This document shows, piece after piece, positions 24,141 through 36,200 of a stretch of DNA of 64,000 nt. This DNA is from Acanthosepion esculentum (lineage: Eukaryota > Mollusca > Cephalopoda > Sepiida > Sepiidae): NCBI GenBank assembly GCA_964036315.1, contig OZ038509.1, positions 33,878,999 through 33,942,998 on the forward strand. The letters are read 5' to 3'. Position numbers and translations under genes: made by a program. The notes beneath the pieces were generated by a model. The model was given only the letters and a program-made list of their open reading frames with translations. It was not told the origin of the DNA and searched no databases. Each line of letters starts with the position of its first letter. Within the stretch, counting starts at the first letter, position 1.

Positions 24141-24834
24141 GAAAGACGTGAGACAAACGTTGAAAACAGGTGACGACTAATGGGACTGAAAAATTCTGCA
24201 CATTTCGTCAATCCCCAGGTCGAATGTTATTCTTTGAAAAGTACGATAACTTGACGCTCAAAATCAGTGAGTTGTTTTACCATACGAAGACGAAGATTTT
24301 CTACAAATATCCTTTAAATGACGAGTCATAAGATCAACCATAAAAGAACGGATCAGATTTAAGTAATTACGCGAGTGCCGAATGATTATTCAAGGTCATG
24401 AATATTAAAGAAATTTATTCAAGGTTATTCAAGCTCAATTATTCCTGAAAGATAAAACAGTGATAATAAAGTTTAGGCTCTTTTACTGGGCACACTATAG
24501 AAGTCCAACGAGGCTGTTTTTTATCATTGGTAGGCGCAATTTTAACAGCATATCATATGGAGATGACGCAGTATCGATGACGGACACAGAACAAAAATCT
24601 GCAGGGACTTCTAGGCAATGTAGGCAAAAGGAGAGAAAGGACTATACGACAGATGTAAGAAAACACAATGTATTGTTCTTTGATCTTGGTTTAGAAGCGT
24701 CACAGTCAAGGCAGTACAAAAAGTTAACTGGCTGAGTTATATAGAAATCTGAAGAGCATTTGAAGAGTGAAAGGTGCCTGTCAAAATTTAGATGTAAAGT
24801 TTAAAGGAAATTTCGGTTTGATTTGGTTTATTTT
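24141..24834. other. Gene-free stretch
   Basis: No recognised repeat or domain; the 91-codon open frame at 24460-24735 has no identifiable feature. Confidence 0.4.
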
Positions 24835-25300
24835 CTTTTATGGTATATCAATCTCAATAGGTTGTTTAATACCGACAAGATATTAGGATAGGTTCCTAAG
24901 AATAGAATACGTATTCTTTGTAAGAAATCAGTTTTTAGATCAGGTTTCATTGACGTAGTTTTGAAAAAGGTTTTTTTTTGTTTTTGTTTTTTGTCAAGAG
25001 TTAAATGTATTACTTGTAATATTTTTTCAAAAAATGTAATGTTTGTAATTTAAAAAAATATATCGCTTGTAATATTTTTATTTTTTATTTTTTCTATAAA
25101 AATCTAATTTTATAATTTCATAGTGTTTAGACCCCAGTTAGTGGGGTTAAGTATTTGCCCATAGCTGAGACACTAATGGGTCAGAGTGAACATGGGAACA
25201 ACAGCAATTAAGAGGTGGTTCCACGCTCCTCAAAACCTCTCGATCACAGGCCTTTCTGCGAGATGTAATTTATTCTCATACCCAGGACGAAAGGGAAATT
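24835..25300 (+). repeat. Dispersed repeat family R2, copy 2
   Basis: It carries TATATCAATCTCAATAGGTT GTTTAATACCGAC, a degenerate AAATGTATTACTTGTAAT array, TAGTGGGGTTAAGTATTTGC CCATAGC, GGGAACAACAGCAATTAAGA GGTGGTT and CCTCTCGATCACAGGCCTTT. Order and orientation match 22840-23640, 2 kb upstream. Confidence 0.7.
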
Positions 25301-25454
25301 TCGTTACAAAAAAAGAACTGAACTGAACTGTTCTATAATGTAGACCGATCTATATGTTAGTGAATATTGAACAATTTTCTTGTCGATGAAGAGTAAAATT
25401 GAAGCAACAGAGATTTGGTTCTGTAAATACAGAGATTTGGTTGTTTCCTGCTTA

Positions 25455-25555
25455 GGATAGTGTTTCCGGTTCTTCTAAAGTCTTCTCATTCTCTTTCACT
25501 AACTGTAACCCCTTGCGCCATAGTAGTATTATCGCCTTGCTTGGAGCGAACAGTC
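25455..25555 (+). mobile_element. Jockey-like LINE, isolated 3' end
   Basis: TAAAGTCTTCTCATTCTCTT followed by AACCCCTTGCGCC and CGCCTTGCTTGGAGCGAAC matches the 3' end of the LINE at 60708-61225 (TAAAGTCTTCTCATTCTCTT, AACCCCGAGCG, CTTTGCTTGGGTTGAAA). Only the terminal 100 bp are present. Confidence 0.7.
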
Positions 25556-25908
25556 TTATATGAAAATTCTGTTGGAAGAATCGAACAGTGAAATAACGAA
25601 ATGAACTCGTGCAGTTATCACGTGAATAAACAAAAGTTGTTTTATATGTGTAACAATATGTGATATAGAAAAGTTTAGGCTCTAGTACAATAGATACAGC
25701 ATAATTGGAGAACACATGAATATTATTTAATTTTGTACTGAAGAAAGGCGTGAAATTAACAATGCTACAGCGTTGTTTCTTACTATCTTAAAAGTCTGAA
25801 GATTCTGGTGTGATGCGAACAATAAGCATGAACTTGTTTCAATTTTAAAGTTCAGTTTGTTTTCTTGGATGTAAAAATGAGCGGAAGATGTGCAACAGAG
25901 TTTCATGA

Positions 25909-25915
<7 letters not shown>
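25556..25915. other. Gene-free stretch
   Basis: Nothing recognisable. Confidence 0.45.

Positions 25916-25999
<84 letters not shown>
25916..25999. repeat. (GT)n microsatellite
   Basis: About 84 bp of uninterrupted GT. Confidence 0.98.
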
Positions 26000-26000
<1 letters not shown>

Positions 26001-26415
26001 ACCCGCGCGTAATTCATGTACATTTTCCTGGTTTTAGAAAATGTTGATATTCCAATAAAAACATATTTACTAAAATAAGAGCGAAATGGATAGAAATAAA
26101 TAAGTCGCATGACCGGATGTGATCGTATAGTCCATTGACAGCTGAGCATCATTTGGTTTGGAAGCCGGAGAGTATCATATCTTGGCCAAGTAATTCTGGC
26201 AGAGCCTATCCGTTTCCATGTCAAACAAAACCCGATGTTCTTCAACTTGAAGGCTCGCCTTGGTCACAGATACGTGGCCGTAGATTCAATTGGGGGAATC
26301 TTCAGCCATGTTTGTTAACTTCAGTCTAGGAAGCTCTTTGTTCATTGATTCCCTATCAAAATCGCACTAGCTGTATAAATAGCTATGAATCTCAGTCTAC
26401 TCAATTTTGCTACTG
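26000..26415. other. Gene-free stretch with a GC-richer patch
   Basis: Positions 26100-26330 are GC-richer and open in two frames, but no domain was recognised; possibly a dispersed repeat without a second copy in the window. Confidence 0.4.
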
Positions 26416-26419
26416 GGTC

Positions 26420-26690
26420 GTTAATCATACAAGAGATCTTTGACAAGAGGTTTTTAATAAAAAGGTCTTTGAGAGGAGGTCTTTAATAAGAGATCTTGAT
26501 AAAAGAGGTGTTTGATAAGTGATATTTGATAAGAAGTCTTTGATAAGAGCTCTTTGATAATAGTGCTTTGACAAGAGGTATTTGATAAGAGGTCTTTGAT
26601 AATAGGGCTTTGACAAGGGTATTTGATAAGAAGTATTTGATAAAAGTGATTTAACAAAAGGTCTTTCATAAGAAGCCTTTGACTTGTTTA
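26420..26690. repeat. Degenerate 15-16-bp minisatellite
   Basis: About 17 imperfect units of TTTGATAAGAGGTCTT (variants TTTGACAAGAGG, TTTGATAATAGGG). Unit length and style match the arms of the foldback element at 57480-57960, though the sequence differs. Open frames on the minus strand (LIKDLLSK repeats) merely translate the array. Confidence 0.92.
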
Positions 26691-27600
<910 letters not shown>

Positions 27601-28219
27601 CACCCTAATTAAGAAAGAACGTAATTCTTTAAGAAAAAAATACTTTGAATGCTTAATAGTAACTGTTGAAACTTGACTAATGCATGGAATAATAATACAA
27701 CACAAAATGTACTTAGAACAAAATGTATTGAAACAAGAAAGTGTACACAATATTTACATATAGTCTTTTGTATATTCCTGGGAAGACCGTTCCTGGAGAA
27801 TGTGCTGACTAAGTCGCAGTCGGGCAGAGTCTCTAGTTGAATCTCTTGATTCGCCTCTCAGTCTTCCCGGTACCAACCATATTTATATCGTCGGTACTCC
27901 ACTATGCAAATTAGGTGGATCCTACCACAACAGTAACATTATTATCAACTACAAACACACGTCTAAAATATTACATTACACCATTATTATCCATTCTTAA
28001 AGAACTTATATCTGTCTAATACAAATAGTACGCATATAAAACGAGCCCCGGATTAATAGAATACAAGCCAACTACACGGACTGACAACACAAAAGTGAAA
28101 AGATTACAACTCCTCCTATTAGACCGACACACATACATAATTATGAATACACATACCATACGATGCCCGCTTAGACATATTAGAATTTTTACAAACGTAT
28201 ATACATTTAGAATTATCTA
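27601..28219. other. Interior of the R3 inverted pair
   Basis: No coding remnant. The GC-richer patch at 27780-27880 (GGAAGACCG...CTTCCCGG) is unplaced. Confidence 0.4.
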
Positions 28220-28465
28220 CGGTTTTAATGTACGTGATACATGACTAACCAATTTGAACTGATCCAAACAAGATTGAAAATACCAACGTTCTGTCTGATT
28301 TCTCTCAATATCTGATGAAGCTTTGATAAAAGTGAAACATGTTAGATTGATAAACGTTTCCAATTTGTTCTTTATTTTATCATATTTTTTCATTTTTTAA
28401 AATCATTTCACCCCTAAGTATTACGGATTACGATCCATAATTGATATGCATTTGACCTTTAACTT
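28220..28465 (+). repeat. Repeat family R3, long copy, with a LINE 3' end at its edge
   Basis: Blocks GTACGTGATACATGACTAACC AATT, TTTCTCTCAATATCTG, GTGAAACATGTTAGATTGAT, CCAATTTGTTCTTTATTTT, TCATTTCACCCCTAAG and ACGATCCATAATTGATATGC match, inverted, 31336-31550 and, direct, 31565-31680. TCATTTCACCCC(C)AAG is also the reverse complement of the jockey-like LINE 3' terminus (CTTGGGGGTGAAATGA), so a LINE tail is part of this repeat's history. Confidence 0.7.
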
Positions 28466-28747
28466 ATCTATAATTGTGCATTCGGCAGCAATCCGTTTTT
28501 TTTATACAAGTTTCATTGAAGTCGACGGTCAAGGCATTGCGATTAAGATTTTAATTAATTCTGTGGAAGAATTACTGAAATTTAATAAAGGATCTACTGC
28601 GTTAAACAGCAAGTAGAGTGGTATGGATAATATGGTTCTCATGTTTCATAGTTCTTGCTTGGTCGGGCCGAGAATTTTTCAGGGCACTTCCTCTCCCTTT
28701 CTTTCTCTCTCTCCCGATACATACAGACATACACAGACACACGCACA

Positions 28748-28749
<2 letters not shown>

Positions 28750-28805
<56 letters not shown>

Positions 28806-28820
28806 GTGTGTGTGTGTGTG
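28750..28820. repeat. (TA)n(TG)n microsatellite
   Basis: About 53 bp of TA then about 18 bp of TG. Confidence 0.97.
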
Positions 28821-28829
28821 ATAAAATAT

Positions 28830-28985
28830 TGTTTACAGGTATGCTATATTTAAGGGTTAAAGTACTCAATATCAGGGATACAACGTTTGTAAATGTAAAA
28901 ATGGAATTTGAAATCAACATTCAGAGGCGGCATTCTGTTTTATGCTTGAACACAATCGTCAGGCGGCCTGAGGATTGAATTTTGA
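28830..28985 (+). repeat. Repeat family R4, copy 1
   Basis: AGTACTCAATATCAGGGATA, TTTGTAAATGTAAAAATGGA, AGAGGCGGCATTCTGTTTTA TGCTTG and CAATCGTCAGGC align with 51340-51490 (AGTGCTCAATATTAGAGATA, GTGTAAATATAAAAGTGGA, AGAGGCGACAGTCTGTTTCA TGCTAG, CAATCATCAGGC). Both copies follow a (TA)n tract. Confidence 0.75.
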
Positions 28986-30950
28986 GCTAATGATTTTTCT
29001 GTCCACTTCCAAAAGCATAGGCTAATTTTTGTTTTATTCGTTTTGCTTACCGTATCTCTATACCATAAGTACCGCCTCAGTCTACCACCTCCGAAAAAAA
29101 ACAAAACGAAAAAAAAAAAAACAAAAAAAAAACAAACTGCGATGTGCATTTTAAATAATTTAAATGACTTCTTTGAATATAATTTTCGGTTTCATTTGAA
29201 AGATAATAGCCTAAAACTAATCCCAATTTAAAATAAATAATAATTTGCTTATATAAATAAAGCTTTTGGGCATTTTAAAAAACATAAGCACATGTTTTTT
29301 CGTCACTCATCAATTTATAGAACCGTCATTATAGGTGAAAAATATAAACAACAAACGTAAAAATCTCTTTAAAATCCAATATTTATCGGAGAAATGTATT
29401 TGCAAGTTATTTAGTGAATTTAAGGATTAATTAACAGGATTTTGTAAAAGTAATATATACATTTTACTTAAAACTTAATGAAAATAATATTTCTTTACGC
29501 ACGATTACCTCTATAATGACATTCCTGATTAAAAATTACAGAAATACGGAACATCTGTAGTGTTAAAAATAATATATTTTTAACCTTATATAACCAATAG
29601 TTTAAGAATATATTTTTTTATTCTATACGATTTCATGAAACTTAGTAGAATTAATAAATTTTTTATACTATATTTGAAGATGTTTTTTTTAGTTAAATGA
29701 TACGTTTGAGTTTAATACATTGCTTTTATTTTTTTTTATTTTCGTACCTGGTTTCAAATATATCTAAATGCATCCAATTTTTAATTATTTTGAATTTAAC
29801 TGATTTTGAATTATTATATAGCATATTACTCTTTCGATAGAGAAAAGTAGTTAAAAGCAGTAATTCAGAATTATTTCCTTTTTGAACATCCATACCAAAA
29901 GTAATAAAGCAGTTACTAAAATGGAAAAAAATTCTTTTAAAAATGTTCACACTTGAAAATGACATTAAACTATACATTTTTCGATTCATCAATCATGACT
30001 TTATTTAATAAAAATCTTTTGACGAACAACAACTGGATGAATTTCAAAATTGCACCGAAAACTTTCAAGTAATGTTTGCAAAAATAAATATTATATTTAA
30101 ATATTTTTCACTCCAATCTGAAATAAAATAACGCATTTTATTCAATTATGCAAGCACCAACTGTCAGAAAAAATATTTTTGAGTTTTATTGAATTATCTT
30201 TGGTAAGATTCAGGAAGAATTTTCCAAATGTTCACATTTGATATTGAATAATTTTTTACTGAAATAACATCTTCAGGTGTATTACTTCATTTTGCGAACA
30301 CATGCAAATAAAAAAAATAAACGTGAGATATCGAAAAAGGGAGTGGTGTAAAACAAACTGCAGAAAGATTTCCTAATAAAATAACCTGTGTCGTATCCAA
30401 TGGATTCATTTCTGAATAAGTACTAGAAATCCCGTCTGAATCGAATATACTTCCCTTATTTTTGGTAAATGTTTTAAAACAGCGGATGGTGACAAAGCAT
30501 ACATTTTGATGGTACCTACTACACCTTTATATGCGAAAGATAACCAGCTTAATAAATTTGTTTACTCTTTCTTTTATTATTATTAGGTTATCGTTACATG
30601 TATAATTTTTGCTATATTATAGCAGCGCCAGTCACCGGAAGTAAGCTATGGCAGGAAAAGCCAAGCGGCAGTCATCGGATCAGAACCTAGAAGATTTCAA
30701 ACTTTATCATCCACATTTTTGTTCCACACACATAATGCAATTACGTCTAAATGTTTAATATACGTTTAAAAAAAGAATATATAGAGGCGAAAATATAAAT
30801 AGATGTGTATAGAACATGCAGTGACTTATTGCAATCAGTGTTAAAATGAAAAAAAAAGAAGCATTTTATCGACTTGTTAGCATTGTAAAACGCTATCTCC
30901 TTGACAGTACATTGCGCCCCAAACACGGTGTTTCCTCCCACATTGATAAG
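28986..30950. other. Gene-free AT-rich stretch
   Basis: No element recognised over nearly 2 kb. The 88-codon minus-strand frame at 29726-29992 has no recognisable motif and lies in very AT-rich DNA. A poly-A/poly-C-poor run at 29090-29135 is simple sequence. Confidence 0.45.
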
Positions 30951-30954
30951 CACC

Positions 30955-31020
30955 GTTCTAAGTCATATCCTCTTTGAAGATTAGTGCAAGGTGAAGATCT
31001 CAATGTGGACTTCTAGGTTT
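30955..31020 (+). repeat. 60-bp duplicated block, copy 1
   Basis: TCTAAGTCATATCCTCTTTG AAGATTAGTGCAAGGTGAAG ATCTCAATGTGGACT recurs almost unchanged at 33512-33570, 2.55 kb downstream in the same orientation. The two copies bracket the R3/LINE B insertion complex. Confidence 0.85.
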
Positions 31021-31255
31021 GCACGTTTGCTTTCAAAAGAAGGTATATGTCAGTTCTAATCGATGGCGGTGATTTATGGAAAACATTGATAACTTCTCGT
31101 ATTGTAAAGTTTGAATGTATAAGAATTTCATCACGAAGAGTCATGTCTCTGAATACTTTTCTGCTTTAATGTGTGAAACCCCACCAAATTAGTTTACTTT
31201 CGTCCCTACCACGGCCAAACGTAGGTTCGTGATACATGACTTCTTTGAATATAAA

Positions 31256-31278
31256 CTCTCTCTCTCCCTCTCTCTCTC

Positions 31279-31335
<57 letters not shown>
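31256..31335. repeat. (CT)n(TA)n microsatellite
   Basis: CT with interruptions, then about 53 bp of TA, directly abutting the R3 arm at 31336. Confidence 0.97.
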
Positions 31336-31338
<3 letters not shown>

Positions 31339-31680
31339 TTAAAGATCAAATGCAAATCAAATATGGATCGTAAGTCGACAGGATGATAAAATAAAGAACA
31401 AATACGAAACGTATATCAATCTAAAATGTTTTACTTTTATAGAGATTGAGAGAAAACAGACAAAAAGGCAGAAACTCTGGTGTTTTCAATTTTGTTTGGG
31501 TCAGTTCTCATTGGTAAGTCACGTATCACGTGCATTAAGACAGTAGATAATTTTATATGTATATAAGTTTGTGAAGATACTTTAATAAAAGTGAAACATG
31601 TTAGATTGATATAGGTTCCAATTTGTTCTTTATTTCATCATATTTTTTTCATTCTTTTTAAATCATTTCACCCCCAAGGA
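31336..31680. repeat. R3 head-to-head palindromic composite
   Basis: Positions 31336-31550 are R3 in minus orientation; 31565-31680 are R3 in plus orientation (GTGAAACATGTTAGATTGAT, CCAATTTGTTCTTTATTTC). The two halves meet at about 31555. The right half ends in the 3' terminus of the minus-strand LINE B. Confidence 0.75.
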
Positions 31681-33530
31681 AGGCGGGAATGCCACTAGTG
31701 TCCAGGAGGTTACAAGGATTGAAAGTGACAGAAACAACTAAGTATATGGAAAATTGATGAAAGGATAAAAGATGAACGGGATTCAAGTAGATAGAAGGTG
31801 ACGATTGACGTTGCATTTAAATTTTTGAAGATTGTAGTTATCAGAAAAGCAAGTAAAAGGAAGGGTGTTCCACAGGCAGAAAGTCAGAGAAAAGAAACTG
31901 GTGGAGTAGAAGTGTCCGTTGCAACTAATTCAACTGTAAACGGGTGAGATCTAGATGCTAATCTAGTGGCACGATTAAATTCATGTATTCGAGGCACCAG
32001 AGAAAAAAGCTCGTCAAAGCAGTTGCTACGAAAATATTTGTAGAAAAGACAAAGGGAAGCCACATTACGTTGGTGAGAAAGTGACTGATGCGAAATCAGG
32101 ATCGATTACCTTACAGATCCTTCTTTGCAAAATTCACGGACAAATGATAGATTTGTAAATGTGCAAAAATGGACTATGATGAAAAATATCTTCTGGCACG
32201 GCACAGTGACTCAACTTTCCTTACAGTAGATGTTGCTATTGATTCTATGTAGACGCCCTACTTCAAGTTAATTGAAAACGTGAGGACAAGTAGGCGCAGT
32301 GTGTTGCTCTCTAGGAATCGAGCGTCATCCATGATAGCAGGTAGAAAAGTTTCTCTATGGTGGTTTAATGAGCGGAGTTTTGTTTAGGAGGCGTTAAAAT
32401 TTACAAGCCATTTCTTGCTCTAGTTGAATGTTCTTTTCAGGGACAGCAGCCAGATTTACTTTACCAGCTCGGACAGATTTTCTATTGAGACAGGAATATC
32501 TTCTGCATAAATACCTACTGGGAAAATGAAGACACCAGGAAGATCAATGATGAAGATCAGAAACAGCATAGGACCCAGGATAGAGCTTTGGGGGACACCC
32601 TCGTTCGTGTGAAAGGATCTGAAAGTAAGCCCGTTCAAAACAACCTTCATTTCACGATTTGATAGTAAGGATTTGATTAAATCAAACAATCATCATCTAA
32701 TACTGTAGCCCTGGAGTTTACGTAGAAGACAAGCGTGCCAAACTCTGTCAAACGCCTTCCAGATATATATAGATATCCACAGCTCGAGCTTCGCCCTTAT
32801 TATCAAGAGCTTGTTACACATGGTCAGTGATGGCCGTTAATACATCAGCGTAGACATGACGAAACGGAATTCATATTGATTGTCCGAGAGGATGTCGTGG
32901 AAAGTAAGATGCTTAACTGCTTCAGTATTAATTAAAGCCTCGAATACTCTGTCGAAAAACACTAAGAGACTAATATGGCGGTAATTTGAGGAGTCAGAGT
33001 GTTCTACAGAATTCTTAAAAACAGACATCCAACAAGCTGAAAAGCAGGAAGTAGCGAGATATTTGTTGCAGATTTTGGGGAGAACTGGAGACAGCTCGGA
33101 CACATTTCTTTAGGACGACGGCGGATATCCCGTTACCTCAACTTGCTTTGTAGGAGTCTAGTTTGGGAATGATGTCTGCAACCAGTGACGGGGTTATGCC
33201 CATAACCCTCACTGGAGCCTCCGTTCTACGGGGGAAATCAGGTGTGAGTACCCCATATGTGTCGATTATGGAGTTGGAAGAAAACTTACGAGCAAAGCAT
33301 CCAACCTTATCTGCAGTAGATGTCAGAACCTCAAATTGATGGAATCAAGGAGCGATTGATGATTTGCTGTAGTTTTAGAGAGATGACCTTGTCTATATTA
33401 TCAGAAATACTATCTAGTACGTAACAGTCATGAGAGGAAGAGAAACGGTAGAGAAAGAAGAGATAGTTGATTGAGCTTAGAAGAGAGAGACACGAAGGCA
33501 CCTGTAAGAATGGTCTAAGTCATATCCTCT
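31681..33530 (-). pseudogene. Jockey-like LINE copy B, reverse transcriptase to 3' UTR
   Basis: Minus-strand frames in order: GISAVVLKKCV, then SELSPVLPKICNKYLATSCF, VFKNSVEHSDSSNYRHISLL (33103-32837), RVFEALINTEAVKHLTFHDI LSDNQYEFRF, LLSNREMKVVLNGL, NEGVPQSSILGPMLFLIFII DLPGV (32689-32530), VGIYAEDIP (motif C), and the C-terminus FYSTSFFSLTFCLWNTLPFT with YNLQKFKCNVNRHL near 31800. The order matches copy A. Motif C reads YAED instead of YADD, so one catalytic aspartate is replaced, and frames are broken between 32450 and 31950. The 3' end TCCTTGGGGGTGAAATGA abuts the R3 repeat. Confidence 0.87.
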
Positions 33531-33600
33531 TTGAAGGTTAGTGCAAGGTGAAGATCTCAATGTGGACTCATGAGAAAGTTTCCTAGCCAGCGGGAGATGT
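33512..33600 (+). repeat. 60-bp duplicated block, copy 2
   Basis: Near-identical to 30955-31020 (AAGGTTAGTGCAAGGTGAAG ATCTCAATGTGGACT), with a different continuation after GGACT. Confidence 0.85.
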
Positions 33601-33750
33601 TCGCAAATATAAGCTCTCAGGTTATACATGGGGACATAAAGAGAGGTAGATAACCAGGAATCGAGAATTCAGCGGGGTGGGGGGTTGCATAGTTAAGATT
33701 AGTTTCGCAGGGAGATGCTTTTTGTTGAACTGATTTAGTTTTATCACGTT

Positions 33751-33770
33751 ATATATATATACATACATAC

Positions 33771-33834
<64 letters not shown>

Positions 33835-33880
33835 CACACACACGCACACACACACGCACACGCACACTCACACACATATA
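33751..33880. repeat. Compound TA/TG/CA microsatellite, self-complementary
   Basis: (TA)n, (TG)9, (TA)n, then CA/CG-interrupted (CA)n and (TA)n. The TG and CA blocks are reverse complements around a TA core. Confidence 0.95.
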
Positions 33881-34415
33881 TATATAGATATGTATGTATG
33901 TTTCTCTGTGTGTATGTTTGTGTCTGGGCGAAGTCATTTCCTTCTGGACATAAGAACAGATTTAAAGGTAATAAATTTTCGTGAATGAAATAGGCAAGCA
34001 GAAGGTGACTCATCGATTTCGAAGATAAATACCTAAGTGGAGAGATTTAAAGAAGACAGAAGACAGAAGACAAAATAATATACCAGAGAATGCAATAAAT
34101 CAACTCTTCGGGATGTTTTTAGTCTTATAAAATATAATAAAAAATTAATAAAGGTGTTTTTTATATTCATTTCCTCAGTCTCTTTATTTTAACAGAGTCG
34201 AAACTTAAGACAAGCGAAACACAAAGAACCTCGAACGAACATCTTCTTGAGCCTTCCCGTCTTATGACTTCATTCACTCCAATCTCTTAACAATTACAAT
34301 AAAAAACGTTATTTACAGTATAAAATATTCATCATTTATTTATATATCAGTAAGCAGCTTGACAATTCAATTCTTTTCAAGATTATTAAAAGAAACAAGT
34401 CTTTATTTCTATTAT
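33881..34415. other. Gene-free stretch
   Basis: Nothing recognisable. Confidence 0.45.
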
Positions 34416-34418
34416 ACA

Positions 34419-35097
34419 GGGTGTCCCCTAAAAATTGACATAATTTAAAATGTGAATATTTGAGTAACTACATGTCTCAGGCAAACAAAATTAAGCGAGC
34501 TTTATGTTGGACAATAAAAGATTTATTTATCAAAATTCGAACAATATATTCAAAGGGATGTAGATTTTATAAGTGATTTCACAAAGCTTCACAAATATTC
34601 AATATGTGCACCACCTGTGTTACGACACACAGCAAGTCGGTTGTCCAGTTCCTGCCTAACACGATGTAGCATGTATTGCATAACATTCTCCCGCCTCGAC
34701 GCGGACTTAACTAAAATAGGAAAATAGATCTGGCGTGCCAGTGATAATGACAATGTGCTGTTGAAAAAGGCCATCACGTTCACCTGACTTGATACCTTGT
34801 GATTTTTTCTGTGGTACTATGTGAAATTACGGGTCTATATCACCCTCTTCCTACAAGCATAGAGAAACTTCAGCAGAGAATCTCTGAGACGCTTGAGAAT
34901 GTTACGCAAGACATGCTACAGCGTGTTTGGCAAGAGCTGGACTGCCAACCTGACGCGTATCGTGTCACAAGTGATGCGCATATTGAATATTTGTGAAGCT
35001 TTGTGTAATCGGTTATAAAATCCGCATCTCTTTAAATATCTTGTTCGAATTTTGATAAATAAATCTTTTATGAAGTCTATTTAATTTCGTTTGCCTG
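34419..35097. mobile_element. Two head-to-head 3' halves of one Tc/mariner-superfamily transposon
   Basis: The left half (34419-34690) is minus strand. It begins with the terminus CAGGGTGTCCCCTAAAAATT and reads inward through a transposase C-terminus (minus frame ...RQELDNRLAVCRNTGGAHIE YL, ending near 34590). The right half (about 34710-35097) is plus strand: SPDLIPCDFFCGTM-like, then ENVTQDMLQRVWQELDCQPD and SDAHIEYL ending near 34996. It then has the same 3' UTR (TCTTTAAATATCTTGTTCGA ATTTTGATAAATAAATC) and stops inside the sequence TTTCGTTTGCCTG, lacking the terminal 60 bp. The same element, in one piece, is at 20066-20650. Confidence 0.82.
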
Positions 35098-35639
35098 TTT
35101 CGTTTGAATTTTTTCTTTTATGTTGGAATGTCGTGGTCGAGCACGCATTAAAGCGTGAAAACTTTTCTTTTAATAGGCATTTTAGAACATTATTACAGTA
35201 TTCGTAGCTGATTCTATTCAGTGTTGACTTTAATTTTTTATTTTCTTGGTATAGTATAGTTGTGTTATCAATCAGTATTTTTCTGTCCATATTCAGAGTC
35301 CATCATATATCTTATTCATAAACGCAATTAAAAGCATTTCTAATGAAATAATGTCAGGTTTATTTCATTTTTTATTTCACGATTCAGAGCAGATTTTGGA
35401 TTCTGGTAGTCCTGTTTGTCAAAAAGAGTTGAATTATTTAAAATCTCCAGGGACTAGTCCTTATAATTAATATAAACATAAAACAATACAGAAGTTAATT
35501 TCTAGAAATGTCATAAAATTAAATAAGTGGGAGGAGGTAACCAAAATTTCAAAAAATTTGTGAATACCTGCTGAAAGTTTCATTAAGTTTCATTCAAGAA
35601 TTTCCAAATCAATATGATTTCACCGCAACAAGACGCTAA
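35098..35639. other. Gene-free stretch
   Basis: Positions 35180-35275 repeat a block of 318-445 (GGCATTTTAGAACATTATTA, TATTCAGTGTTG). Nothing else was recognised. Confidence 0.5.
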
Positions 35640-35803
35640 AATTTACCATACGCATTTATGGTTGCTCGTTGACATAAGAAAAAGAAAAGTTTTTAAAAAA
35701 ACTTAGAAAGTTCCAGAAGTGATTAAAAATAAAATTCCCTAATTAAAAAAATCCGTTAGTCCTTAATAATAACATAAAGATTTTGACGATAAAACTTTTT
35801 CAT
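35640..35803 (-). repeat. Dispersed AT-rich repeat family R1, copy 4
   Basis: TCCTTAATAATAACATAAAG ATTTTGACGATAAAACTTT (plus) is the inverse of the R1 core, matching 18540-18585. Its left boundary is unclear. A (TA)n tract at 35807-35850 abuts it. Confidence 0.6.
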
Positions 35804-35853
<50 letters not shown>

Positions 35854-35869
35854 TTGCTAAGTAATCTTG

Positions 35870-36200
35870 GAAATATGGTGTGTATCTAAACGATCTGAAT
35901 GGTGATCATAACAACCAGAAGCAAGCCAACTATGCCAACCTGCTTAATCGTCCTGCCACCAATATCTGCATTATTTTCAACAAGGTTTGCACATCATAAT
36001 CATCTTGACTGAGAAGGCACGTGGTGGTGCACAGAAGAGTTGTAGGGCATGCAGAGCCAATCAACCCAATCAGGGAAACAGAGTTCATCTGTCATATATG
36101 CATGATGCCTAGAAAAACGAATGCTGGTCTCGAGAGTCATTTTAAGGACTATGGACGCCGAAACAAGACAGAAGCTATTACAGGTAATGCAAAGAGTGAG
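35870..36200 (+). pseudogene. LINE C-terminal zinc-finger-like fragment
   Basis: The frame ending at about 36218 reads INPIRETEFICHICMMPRKT then NAGLESHFKDYGRRN. C-x2-C followed by AGL-SH is the C-terminal zinc-finger signature of some endonuclease/reverse-transcriptase LINE polyproteins (usual form C-x2-C-x(n)-AGL-SH-x(4)-H). The last histidine position reads DYG rather than a histidine, so the finger is probably broken. The preceding frame has NNQKQANYANLLNRPATNIC but no reverse transcriptase. This LINE family differs from the jockey-like one. Confidence 0.55.
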
